NCBI RefSeq assembly: GCF_900177725.1
Contig: NZ_FXAT01000002.1
Coordinates: 558,001-622,000, forward strand
Reading direction: 5' to 3'
From: Paraburkholderia susongensis
GTDB lineage: Bacteria > Pseudomonadota > Gammaproteobacteria > Burkholderiales > Burkholderiaceae
Length of the DNA stretch: 64,000 nucleotides
This document shows positions 53,101 through 59,778 of the stretch, piece after piece (positions within the stretch are counted from its first letter, which is position 1; each line of letters begins with the position of its first letter). Below the pieces are notes generated by a model, which worked only from the letters and a program-made list of their open reading frames with translations, did no database searches and was not told the DNA's origin. Both the position numbers and the translations under genes were made by a program.

Positions 53101-53290
53101 CGCGCAGCAGGAGCTCGTACGTGGCCATGCGCTGCTCGATCCGGCTGACAGCGTCGCCCAGCGAGAAGTCGAACTGGGTGAGGAGTTCATGACGGGCGGC
53201 TTGCCGCTCGTGGTCCCAAAGCATCCACGTCACACTGAGTGCTGCGGACAAGACCAGTAGCGGGAGCAGGACAAGACGCGTCCAGTTCAC
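50180..53290 (-). CDS. CHASE-PAS-PAS-GGDEF-EAL c-di-GMP signalling protein
   Basis: A 1036-residue inner-membrane protein. TM1 near residues 4-24, a periplasmic CHASE sensor (about 40-270), TM2 near 305-330, two PAS/PAC modules (about 350-465 and 475-590, each ending DITERK), a GGDEF domain with intact RVGGDEF near residue 678 and an EAL domain with intact EALVRW near 808. Both diguanylate cyclase and phosphodiesterase motifs are complete, so it may be bifunctional. Its start overlaps the stop of a periplasmic binding-protein gene, suggesting that protein presents a ligand to the CHASE domain. Confidence 0.93.
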   Translation of the reverse strand: MNWTRLVLLPLLVLSAALSVTWMLWDHERQAARHELLTQFDFSLGDAVSRIEQRMATYELLLRGVQSLFAASGAIDREQFRDYVDTLNLDANFSSIQAIGIVAWVPAAQKAAHVATMHRQGLSDYTIQPEGSRENYAPIIQREPYIGINRASAGFDAWTDPVRRRAMEQARDSGMATISGKVRLAVDTGADARPGFIMYLPIYERGQPQESVADRRAHLVGWVYASFHMHDVIASLYGEQPPGLTIAIYDGVGPSPAALLHRTPEAPGHHRATDISANEYLVVGGHDWTLSMSAQDDFKARFGRNAAFQIASTGTGLSLLLALLTWLMMTGRGRAMRLASRMTKELRENEEKFRAIADCTVNWEIWWGSDGKPRWINSAVEGYIGYTVDECMALSDFAGTVICPEDIPRVAPEFHKALQGSRGDDLEFRCVRKDGSLMWLSVSWVPISDAKGDFIGFRTSGRDITERKQVEAELRIAAVAFDSMEPMMITDASAIILRVNSAFSECTGYTAEEIVGRTPRVLRSSRHDAAFFQAMWEEIYRAGGWQGEIWGRRKSGEEYPKWLTISAVMGENGIVSHYVGTHHDITERKIAEERIRELAFFDALTRLPNRTLLLDRLKQAITASARNEACGALLFIDLDHFKTLNDTLGHDKGDLLLQQVAQRLAASVLESDTVARVGGDEFVVVLGNLHKSRREAASQTEVVGEKILTVLGSPYQLGEIEYRSTASIGATVFRGHQASIDELLKQADLAMYKSKERGRNAVRFFDPDMQTAVVERAALEAGLRKAIEGNQFLLHYQAQIDGTGITGAEALVRWQHPSRGIVAPADFIPLAEETGLILALGSWVLETACAQLASWAARPDMAHLTIAVNVSAQQFREPDFVEKVFAIISRTGARPNRLKLELTESVLVDNVQDIIQKMSALKAQGVVFSLDDFGIGYSSLSYLKRLPLDQLKIDRSFVRDVLVDPNDAVIARTIVALAHSLGLGVIAEGVETEAQRDFLAASGCYAYQGYYFGCPLPIEDFEAILSRLETRQCVAD

Positions 53291-54117
53291 GGCGGCGAAT
53301 GGAAATCGACCATCGAATCGGCGAGGTCGGGTTTGAAATACTTCTCGAAGATGCGCCGAACCGTGCCATCCGCGCGCATCTCATTCACCAGGGCGCGCCA
53401 CTTTTCCCGTTCGGCTGGCGACAGCGCCTTCTTCGACATGATGAGACCGTGAGGTATGGCCGGGTCGTCGAACTCCACGATGCTAGTCACGTCGCGGATT
53501 TTCTTTTCATCGATTGCAGGGTAATCGAAAGGCTCGATAATCATGCCCTGAATGCGTTGCTGCAGAAGCGCCTTATACAACGGATCCAGACCACCCGCCT
53601 GGCTGACGCGGTTTTCGGCTGCCAGCGAGTCGACCAGACGGTTGGCCGAATCGCTGTAGCGGAAGCTGCGGATAACGCCGAGCTGAAACTGACTGTTGTG
53701 CTCGAAATCGGCCAACCGGCGAATTCCGGCATCCTTGCGCACCAATAGATAGTATTTGTTGCTGAAGTACCAGGCGAAATCCGCGTACTGATTGCGCTCG
53801 TCGTTGGCGATGCCTGAGAGGCTGAAATCGAGCGCGCCGGATTCGATCAGCTTCCAGATCCTGGCGCGTGACATGAGGCTGACCCGGATCTGGCAACCGC
53901 TACGGCGGATCAATTCGTCAGCGAAGTCCTTGTCGATCCCGGAGTCTGTGTCGATGGAGTAAAGCAGACCATGATCGTGCAACGCTAGCGTAAATGCCCG
54001 CGAACATTCGGGGCCCGCGGCCATAGCGGTGCCAAGGCAGCTAAGCGTTAGCAGCAATCCCCAAAGGCCATGTCGAATCACACTGCCCCCGTCGCGCGAA
54101 GGTGATTGATACCACAT
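53287..54117 (-). CDS. Periplasmic amino-acid-type solute-binding protein (SBP_bac_3)
   Basis: A 276-residue protein with a signal peptide (HGLWGLLLTLSCLGTAMAAG). The mature domain follows the family-3 binding-protein pattern: SGIDKDFADELIRRSGCQI near residues 60-78, then ALDFSLSGIANDERNQYADF, and a C-terminal RRIFEKYF helix. No permease or ATPase is encoded nearby, so transport is unlikely; a sensing role with the overlapping GGDEF-EAL gene (4-bp ATGA junction) is favoured. ATG 54117 is used; a GTG at 54081 would give a more compact signal peptide. Confidence 0.87.
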   Translation of the reverse strand: MWYQSPSRDGGSVIRHGLWGLLLTLSCLGTAMAAGPECSRAFTLALHDHGLLYSIDTDSGIDKDFADELIRRSGCQIRVSLMSRARIWKLIESGALDFSLSGIANDERNQYADFAWYFSNKYYLLVRKDAGIRRLADFEHNSQFQLGVIRSFRYSDSANRLVDSLAAENRVSQAGGLDPLYKALLQQRIQGMIIEPFDYPAIDEKKIRDVTSIVEFDDPAIPHGLIMSKKALSPAEREKWRALVNEMRADGTVRRIFEKYFKPDLADSMVDFHSPP

Positions 54118-54586
54118 TCAATTTTCCCAGCCATGACTCAGACGACGAATCGTAATATTGCGCCGCTGTGAATGCGGCTGTAAGAGGCTGTTTTTTTGTG
54201 GACTCGGTAGCATACACCTGTCCGAATGGACGCCGAAATATTTAAATCAAAAACACTCGTTACGCAATATCGGCAACGCGCCGCGGTTCTTGAGGGAATG
54301 TGTATTTTTGCGGGTTCCCTGTCATGAGTCGTCGCGATTTCCTTGCAGATCGCGAGGCCGAGCCCGGCGGCGGTAGGGGTGAAATGCGATTATGGAGCGC
54401 CCACATACTTTGGCGTACACGCTGTGAATTTCGTCCGCCTGCAATCGTTCAATGCCATTCCGAAGGCCCGACGGCACACGTGATGTTTGATAAGCCAACA
54501 CTGGACACTAACGAACGCGCCGGCCAACGCAATCGCCGCGGAACTGCATACGGCGATCACGCCATCCGGCAATCAACGTGTGACCG
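54118..54586. other. Gene debris (possible histidine-kinase and transposase scraps)
   Basis: No intact gene. On the minus strand about 54321-54365 reads GLGLAICKEIATTHD, the G2 box of a histidine kinase ATPase domain. About 54385-54460 in another frame reads GIERLQADEIHSVYAKV, resembling the ..RIQ.DEIWSF.YAK.. segment of IS1-like transposases. Both are too short for certainty, but together they suggest fragments of genes lost after insertion events. Confidence 0.35.
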
Positions 54587-55675
54587 TTACTGCGGGTCGT
54601 CTGCCGGCACAAAGACCATGCCATGCGGACTGGCCAAATTGGTCACCAAAGGAAGGAGTGCTCCGCTACGCAAATCAAGTTGGCCGACATAAGCCGGCAC
54701 TGCCGGCGTGCTACTCGTAGCGGCTACGCCCGTTGATGCGGAGAACGCCGCGTCGCGCTGCCAGACATTCGCACTAATCTTGTACACGATGTTCGCCGCC
54801 GTGTCGGACACGAGCAGGTAGCCTCGCCGCGCAGTGGCGAATACCGTGTCGTCAACCTGTACGTTGCCGAGAAGCGGCAGATATTGCACTCGCGGTTCAT
54901 CGCCCGACGAGCGCAACAGGACAAGCTGACCATCGCCCTGATCATCGAGCAGTACATCCCCCGACGGCGTCAGCGTCATCGAATCCGGATCGGTCAGGTT
55001 GAGGGTTGCCACCGTGCCAAACGGAATGTTGCTGGCGTCCAATGTGCCGCGCATTACCGGAGTGACGTCGATCGTGTAGGTGTTTGCATCGAGGTGCACA
55101 ACGCGGACAATCGCGGGCCCGGTATTCTTGCCACCGGCATTGAGAGTGGGATTGGACGCACTGAAATAGGTCTGGCCGTCCTTGAATACGATGTCATCGT
55201 AGCCGCCGCCGTGCAGTGTCTTGCCGAATGAATACGGTTTGGATGCCTGGCCGGTCGCGGGATTGATTATGACGAGGTTCGGACTCGCATCCTCATTCTG
55301 CATCGCCCAGATCTCGCGCGTGTACGGATTGACCTTCAGACCATCGTTGTGTCCCACGACCTGGTAACTCTTCACGACACTGCCGTCTTGCGCGTATTCA
55401 ACAATCACGCTCATCGCTCCGTTCGAGCCATCCGGCGCGCCGTTGTTTGCATAGCCGACCCAAACGTGACCATCGAGCACGGCCAGTGAATCCGGTGCGC
55501 TCATCAACCCGCCGGAACCCGCCGCGAACACGCTTAGGCTAAACCCCGGAGTGGCCAACGGCTTCGCTGCGGTTTGCGCGTCGGCGCCACCGGCCGCGAA
55601 ATAGAGAGCAGTGAACGCTAGTGCGGTGCGACCAAAAATACGGCTTACTGCGTAAGCAGATCGAATGCTGGGCAT
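54587..55675 (-). CDS. Secreted protein with probable beta-propeller fold
   Basis: A 362-residue protein with a signal peptide (FGRTALAFTALYFAAGGADA). The mature part consists of repeating strands such as SLAVLDGHVWVGYANNGA, GLKVNPYTREIWAMQNED and SPHGMVFVPADD that resemble NHL/SMP30-like propeller blades. No enzymatic motif is evident. GGAG precedes ATG 55675; an upstream in-frame extension lacks a signal and is rejected. It ends beside the debris region and is divergent from a small Ser-rich protein, with a CTTAAG direct-repeat box in between. Function unknown; periplasmic or extracellular. Confidence 0.8.
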   Translation of the reverse strand: MPSIRSAYAVSRIFGRTALAFTALYFAAGGADAQTAAKPLATPGFSLSVFAAGSGGLMSAPDSLAVLDGHVWVGYANNGAPDGSNGAMSVIVEYAQDGSVVKSYQVVGHNDGLKVNPYTREIWAMQNEDASPNLVIINPATGQASKPYSFGKTLHGGGYDDIVFKDGQTYFSASNPTLNAGGKNTGPAIVRVVHLDANTYTIDVTPVMRGTLDASNIPFGTVATLNLTDPDSMTLTPSGDVLLDDQGDGQLVLLRSSGDEPRVQYLPLLGNVQVDDTVFATARRGYLLVSDTAANIVYKISANVWQRDAAFSASTGVAATSSTPAVPAYVGQLDLRSGALLPLVTNLASPHGMVFVPADDPQ

Positions 55676-55844
55676 GTTCGTCTCCGGAAACAGGTATGCG
55701 GGCGGGAAAGGCAGGAGCACCGGTATGTGCGAGGCAACCGGTAATGAAGCGAAATATATGGAAACATGCGCGCATGACTGAACGGTGACCGCGCGTGAAA
55801 CTACGCCGAATGTGGGCAAGAACCCTTTGGCTTTCCTAACTTTT

Positions 55845-55861
55845 CTTAAGAGATCCTTAAG
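55845..55861. promoter_or_regulatory. Direct-repeat box CTTAAG-N5-CTTAAG (OmpR/PmrA/QseB type)
   Basis: Two perfect CTTAAG hexamers are spaced by AGATC, the geometry of PmrA/QseB-type response-regulator boxes. TATATT at 55883-55888 lies 21 bases downstream, a -10 position expected when such a box overlaps the -35 region. It lies between the divergent propeller-like and small-protein genes. Confidence 0.5.
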
Positions 55862-55957
55862 ACGACGGAAGCTTTGAAAAAATATATTGCTCAAGCACTT
55901 CGAATCGAGGCCGATAGACAGAACGCAGTACACACGTTTTTTCTATGGGAGATTGGG

Positions 55958-56248
55958 ATGGCCATTCAGGCAATCGGTCAAAGCATCGTACAAGCAGCAC
56001 CCTCGTCCACAGCGTCGACTTCGGGTTCAGCGTCGACGGCGCCGGCATCGGGCACGAGCGCTTCGTCGGCTACGGGGTCGAGCACCAGCACGTCCACGTC
56101 GTCGTATACGGTCAGCATCAGCAGCGCCGCGCGCGCCTTGATGGCGGAAGCGACCGAGACGTCGGTTCAAACCGCGCAGGAAGCAGGAAAGGGCGATCGG
56201 CAGGCGCAACGCCTGCTCGCCAAGGAGGCCGCAGCCAAGGCGGGCTAA
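55958..56248 (+). CDS. Small Ser/Thr/Ala-rich protein of unknown function
   Basis: A 96-residue protein. It starts MAIQAIGQSIVQAA, has a low-complexity Ser/Thr/Ala/Gly stretch at about residues 18-50, then SYTVSISSAARALMAEATET and an alpha-helical, Lys/Ala/Gln-rich end. GGGAG precedes ATG 55958; an upstream ATG would lack a ribosome site. It has no signal peptide or membrane helix. The Ser-rich region and the lack of domains make the function unreadable. The promoter may be driven by the CTTAAG box about 100 bp upstream. Confidence 0.7.
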   Translation: MAIQAIGQSIVQAAPSSTASTSGSASTAPASGTSASSATGSSTSTSTSSYTVSISSAARALMAEATETSVQTAQEAGKGDRQAQRLLAKEAAAKAG

Positions 56249-56596
56249 GGCACCCGGGAGATCAAGCTTGCAGGACAGGACCGCCGCGCCGGATCGGCGG
56301 CGGTCCCTCAGCATTTGAATGCGTGCCGGCATGACGCGCCAGGCATACCGAGCACTTGCGCGGCGCTATCCTTGCGTTCACCGAACGCCTGCTGGTTATC
56401 TTCGGCGGCGTTCAAAACGGTGCCGGGATCGGATAGGCGAAGCGACGACGTAAGCGTTCAATTTCCCATCAGCCGGCGACCCGCCGATTGACGAGTTCCA
56501 TCGGCGGGTGCGAAAGAGAGTCGGGCCAATATCCGGCTTACAGCATTCGTCCCGTGCAGCCTCAAAGACATCAATCAGACGGGCCGATCCGCATCG
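56249..56596. other. Gene-free convergent region with two hairpins
   Basis: Two GC-rich hairpins occupy this stretch between convergent small-protein and DUF4148 genes. GGACCGCCGC pairs across 56278-56306 (about 10 bp), and ACCCGCCGAT pairs with ATCGGCGGGT at 56479-56488 and 56500-56509 (10 bp, perfect). Neither has a U-tract. They are plausible transcription stops for the two genes. Confidence 0.5.
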
Positions 56597-56908
56597 TCAA
56601 TGGTGTCTGTACAGTGGACTAGAGCTCGTCGTGGTCGAAGTGCGTTGACCCGATTGCGCAGTACCGCTCGTCATTCCACCCACTCCTTCGGTCGCGGAGT
56701 TCCCTGCCGCGACGCGGGCTTCGGCCGCCTGAATGTCGCCGGGATATCTGGCGTCGTCACGTTTCGCCGGGACGTATCCGGCTTTCTCCAACTGCACGAG
56801 TTCAGAGTGCACCTCCGCTCGTGTGACCGGTGCATTCGACTGCTGAGCAAAAGAAGCGAGCGGTGTCGCCAGCACGGCGGCTATAACGATGCCTTGAAGC
56901 AATTTCAT
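56597..56908 (-). CDS. DUF4148 domain protein, periplasmic
   Basis: A 103-residue protein with a signal peptide (MKLLQGIVIAAVLATPLASF then AQQ). The DUF4148 core VTRAEVHSELVQLEKAGYVP and DARYPGDIQAAEARVAA follows, with a Gly/Ser/Thr-rich tail. The family is abundant in Burkholderia and Paraburkholderia and has no assigned function. GAGG lies eight bases before ATG 56908; a longer upstream frame is rejected because it adds an Arg-rich stretch before the signal. A CTTAAG half-site lies about 80 bp upstream. Confidence 0.9.
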   Translation of the reverse strand: MKLLQGIVIAAVLATPLASFAQQSNAPVTRAEVHSELVQLEKAGYVPAKRDDARYPGDIQAAEARVAAGNSATEGVGGMTSGTAQSGQRTSTTTSSSPLYRHH

Positions 56909-57152
56909 GATTCGTACCTCCACAGTTTCACCCGTTGCGAACAGCCCTGTTCGCAAACGATGACTACACAGTACGGTACGTATCCTTAAGCCGAGATTAT
57001 GTGATCGCCGCAAGACTGTGATTGCGCCGTTTCCAACAGGTCGCGCAATGTTGTGCTTTTTTTACCGGTGCCGCAGCGTTGTCTGTGTAACTCGAGCTGA
57101 ACACACGGGCCGCTAACGAGTCGACACTGCATGGCGTTCATGTCGAAGTGCG

Positions 57153-57169
57153 GTTAAGGAAATCTTCAG
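57153..57169. promoter_or_regulatory. Degenerate direct-repeat box GTTAAG-N5-CTTCAG
   Basis: GTTAAG and CTTCAG are spaced by GAAAT. One mismatch in each hexamer to CTTAAG makes it a weaker copy of the boxes at 55845 and 57266. Its position within 120 bp of the stronger box suggests a cluster. Confidence 0.35.
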
Positions 57170-57265
57170 GTAGCGGAGGCCTTTTTCCTCGGCAGGTGGG
57201 AAATCACCGGCCCATCTACTCGCCTGCACAGATGGCAGCGCGACATCGACTGGTTGCTGTTAAAC

Positions 57266-57282
57266 GTTAAGCATCCCTTAAG
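57266..57282. promoter_or_regulatory. Direct-repeat box GTTAAG-N5-CTTAAG
   Basis: GTTAAG (57266-57271) and CTTAAG (57277-57282) are spaced by CATCC, matching the 5-base spacing of the box at 55845-55861 with one mismatch. It precedes the candidate small RNA and is about 180 bp upstream of its terminator. Confidence 0.45.
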
Positions 57283-57299
57283 TCGGGCTGTCGTATGGT

Positions 57300-57494
57300 C
57301 CGTGGAGTTTCTTCGCAACAGACCGCGACTCCATATCCTTAAAGGGCTGTAAGCCGCTGCAGCGGCAGATACCCAGTCACTTGACCACGCGGGTGGTTAG
57401 TATCACCAGTCTGAGTTGGCGCTTCAATGTTTAAACCGACTACGCTGGTGACTGCCACCCTTTCTGGCCCGGAAGTATTCCGGGCCTTTTTTTT
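57300..57494 (+). ncRNA. Candidate small RNA ending in a strong intrinsic terminator
   Basis: The segment ends in a near-ideal rho-independent terminator on the plus strand, although no plus-strand protein gene lies upstream of it. Short inverted elements lie within it, such as CCGCTGCAGCGG near 57352-57363 and GGTGGTTAGTATCACC near 57390. A CTTAAG-type box lies just upstream. The 5' end is a guess. Expression has not been shown; the call rests on the orphan terminator and structure. Confidence 0.35.
57466..57494 (+). terminator. Rho-independent terminator, plus strand
   Basis: GGCCCGGAA (57466-57474) pairs perfectly with TTCCGGGCC (57478-57486) around a 3-base loop and is followed by eight T. 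It is directed to the plus strand only; the minus strand has no T-run after the stem. Confidence 0.88.
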
Positions 57495-57582
57495 CGCTGA
57501 CCACGAGCAGGCTTTCTTAACAATATCGGCGATGGCATCTACGCCGGATCGTTGAAGCAAGTAAGCTGCGGGCACTCTGTGT

Positions 57583-58629
57583 TCATTGCTCGATCTGCCG
57601 GTTCCAGCGCGAATCCCACTGCGCGCGATGCTCGTTGATCATATCCCAGTCCACTACCGTCACCTTCTTCACGAGCTGATTGAGGTCGCCGAGGCTCTTT
57701 TGCATATCCGGCGGCATGGTCGCGTTCTGGTTGGTGGGAATCTGCTTGCCGGCAGCCGCGGCCTTGCTCTCTGCCGGCGCTGAGAGCAGGAACTGCGCGA
57801 GCTTTTGCGCGAGCTGCGGATCGGGATTGTTCTTCACGACGCACAGGTCGACGAGCAGCAGCACGGCGCCCTCCTTCGGGTTCGCATAGGCCACAGGCAG
57901 GCCCTTATCCTTCAGGTCACCGACGGCAGTGGGCGTGAGCGGGAAGATTCCGGCTTCGCCGGTCTGGATCATCTCCGAGAGCTTGGCCGAGTTCGGAATA
58001 TATTCGACGACGTTCGGCCCCACCGTGCTCGCCCACTTCGTGAAGCCTGGCTCGACGTTGTTCTCGCTGCCGCCCATCAGGCGGTTGATGGCGAGAAAGC
58101 CATGCAGCCCGAAGGTGCTGCTGGAGGCCGACTGGAACACCACCTTGCCCTTGTACTTCGGATTCGCGAAATCGAGCCACGAGGTGGGCGGCGCCCAGCC
58201 TTTCTCCGTAAACAGCCTGGTGTTGTAGCCGATGCCGGTCATGCCGAGCTGCACGCCCGCACCCATGTCACCCTTCATGCGCGCGAACGGATAGAGCTCC
58301 TTGAGCACCGGCGAATCGTCGAGCTTTTCGCACACGCCCATGCTCACCGCGCGCGCCATCACGCCGTCGTCGAGGAAGGCCACGTGGATCTGCGGACTGT
58401 TGCGGTTGGCGAGGAGCTTGGCGAGCACGTCGGAGGAGGTGCCCGGCACGACCACCACCTTGACGTTGTTTGCCTTTTCGAAGTCGGGCATGACCTGACT
58501 CGTATAGGCCTTCTCCATCGGGCCGCCATTCATGCCGACGTAGATCGTTTTCGTTTGCGACCACGCGGAGGCGGAAAAGCCGAAAGCGCAGAGCGCCGCC
58601 AGCGAGGCAAATGTGCGTGCGAATTTCAT
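57583..58629 (-). CDS. Periplasmic substrate-binding protein of a Pot-type ABC importer
   Basis: A 348-residue binding protein with a Sec signal peptide (FASLAALCAFGFSASAWSQ). The mature part has TIYVGMNGGPMEKAYTSQV, TSWLDFANPKYKGKVVFQSA and GLPVAYANPKEGAVLLL, typical of the PotD/FbpA-type family. It is the last gene of the operon and follows the oxidase gene by 12 bases, so it is separated from its permeases by the three dehydrogenase genes. Ligand unknown; an amino or imino acid, polyamine or opine is inferred from the linked enzymes. Confidence 0.9.
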   Translation of the reverse strand: MKFARTFASLAALCAFGFSASAWSQTKTIYVGMNGGPMEKAYTSQVMPDFEKANNVKVVVVPGTSSDVLAKLLANRNSPQIHVAFLDDGVMARAVSMGVCEKLDDSPVLKELYPFARMKGDMGAGVQLGMTGIGYNTRLFTEKGWAPPTSWLDFANPKYKGKVVFQSASSSTFGLHGFLAINRLMGGSENNVEPGFTKWASTVGPNVVEYIPNSAKLSEMIQTGEAGIFPLTPTAVGDLKDKGLPVAYANPKEGAVLLLVDLCVVKNNPDPQLAQKLAQFLLSAPAESKAAAAGKQIPTNQNATMPPDMQKSLGDLNQLVKKVTVVDWDMINEHRAQWDSRWNRQIEQ

Positions 58630-58641
58630 CGTATGGATTCC

Positions 58642-59778
58642 TTATCTGATTGAGAGAGCGGCATGAACGGAAGACTGCGTAAAGCGGCCGATCGCGAACG
58701 CTTCGATGGGCGTGCTCGTGGCGCCTTCGGTGACGAGCTCGGCGAGAACCTCGCCCACGCCCGGCGCGAGCAGAAAGCCGCCCCCGGAAAAGCCGAAGGC
58801 GTGCAGCAGGCGTGGCGTGGTGTTGCTCAGGCCGATGATGGGATTGCTGTCCGGCGTTTCACCTTCCACGCCGCTCCATGTGCGAATGAGCAGCGCATTG
58901 CGCAGTCCGGGCACGAGTGCGCAGGCATCGCGCATGACGGCGCGCGTGGTGTCGCTGGAAGGCTGCGCATATTCGCCGTCACCGTGTCCACGGCCGCCGC
59001 CGATCACGCAGTTGCCGCGCTCGACCTGGCGCGCGTAGACGCCGCCGCCATAAACGCCCAGGTTGTGCTCGATGAAGCGCGGCAACGGCTCGGTCACCCA
59101 CATGTTCGGATAGATCGGCTTCATCGGCGCGGTCTCGCCAAAGCTGTGCGCAACCGTGTTAGCCCAGGCGCCCGCGGAGTTGATGAGCCAGTCGGCGCTG
59201 ATGCGCTCGTTGCCCGCGCGCATCTGGAAACGGCGGCCGTCGAAGCTCAGGTCGGCAAGCGCGGTCTGTTCCTGCACGTGCGCGCCCGCGCGACGTGCCG
59301 CCACCGCGAAACCGGGCGAGACGAGGCGCGGGTTCGCATGGCCATCGCTCGCGCACAGCGCCCCGCCTATTGCGGCCTTGCCGAGCCAGGGGTAGCGGCG
59401 GCGAAACGCGTCGCCGCTCATGACCTGCGATTCGACGCCGAATTCGCGGGCCATCGCAGCCCAGGCGTGTAGCGCTTCGATGTCGCTGTCGCGGCGCGCG
59501 AGCCGCAAGTGCCCCGAGATGACGAGTTCCCCGTCGATGCCGATCAGCTCGGGCAGCCGGCTCCAGACACGGCGCGCGCGCACCGCGAGCGGCAACTGTT
59601 CGGCGGGCCGGCCGTGGCAGCGCACGCCGCCGTAGTTCACGCCGCTCGCCTGCGCACCGCAGAAGCGCCGCTCGAACAGGCCGACGCTGACGCCCTTGCG
59701 CGCAAGCGCGAGCGCCGCCGATGCGCCGACAAGCCCGCCGCCCGCGATCACGACCTGAAAGTGGCGCGTGTCACTCAT
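58642..59778 (-). CDS. FAD-dependent amine/amino acid oxidase subunit (DAO family, HcnC/OoxB-like)
   Basis: A 378-residue flavoprotein. The dinucleotide loop is VVIAGGGLVGASAALALARKG near the N-terminus, and the GFSGGGFLLAPGVGEVLAEL C-terminal motif closes the flavin site as in glycine/D-amino acid oxidases. AGAGG places the start at ATG 59778 (a tandem ATG is at 59781), overlapping the upstream FAD gene by 8 bases. It is the third subunit in the order seen for HcnABC, octopine oxidase and D-hydroxyproline dehydrogenase. Likely performs the amine-to-imine oxidation. Confidence 0.9.
   Translation of the reverse strand: MSDTRHFQVVIAGGGLVGASAALALARKGVSVGLFERRFCGAQASGVNYGGVRCHGRPAEQLPLAVRARRVWSRLPELIGIDGELVISGHLRLARRDSDIEALHAWAAMAREFGVESQVMSGDAFRRRYPWLGKAAIGGALCASDGHANPRLVSPGFAVAARRAGAHVQEQTALADLSFDGRRFQMRAGNERISADWLINSAGAWANTVAHSFGETAPMKPIYPNMWVTEPLPRFIEHNLGVYGGGVYARQVERGNCVIGGGRGHGDGEYAQPSSDTTRAVMRDACALVPGLRNALLIRTWSGVEGETPDSNPIIGLSNTTPRLLHAFGFSGGGFLLAPGVGEVLAELVTEGATSTPIEAFAIGRFTQSSVHAALSIR

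Larger units (their letters stand above)
56909..57582. other. Gene-free region with response-regulator-type boxes and a terminator
   Basis: No protein gene is recognisable in this 674-bp stretch. It contains two CTTAAG-type direct repeats (57153-57169 and 57266-57282), a single CTTAAG at 56985-56990 and a strong plus-strand terminator at 57466-57494. There is no plus-strand coding gene upstream of that terminator, so an untranslated RNA is suspected. Confidence 0.55.
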
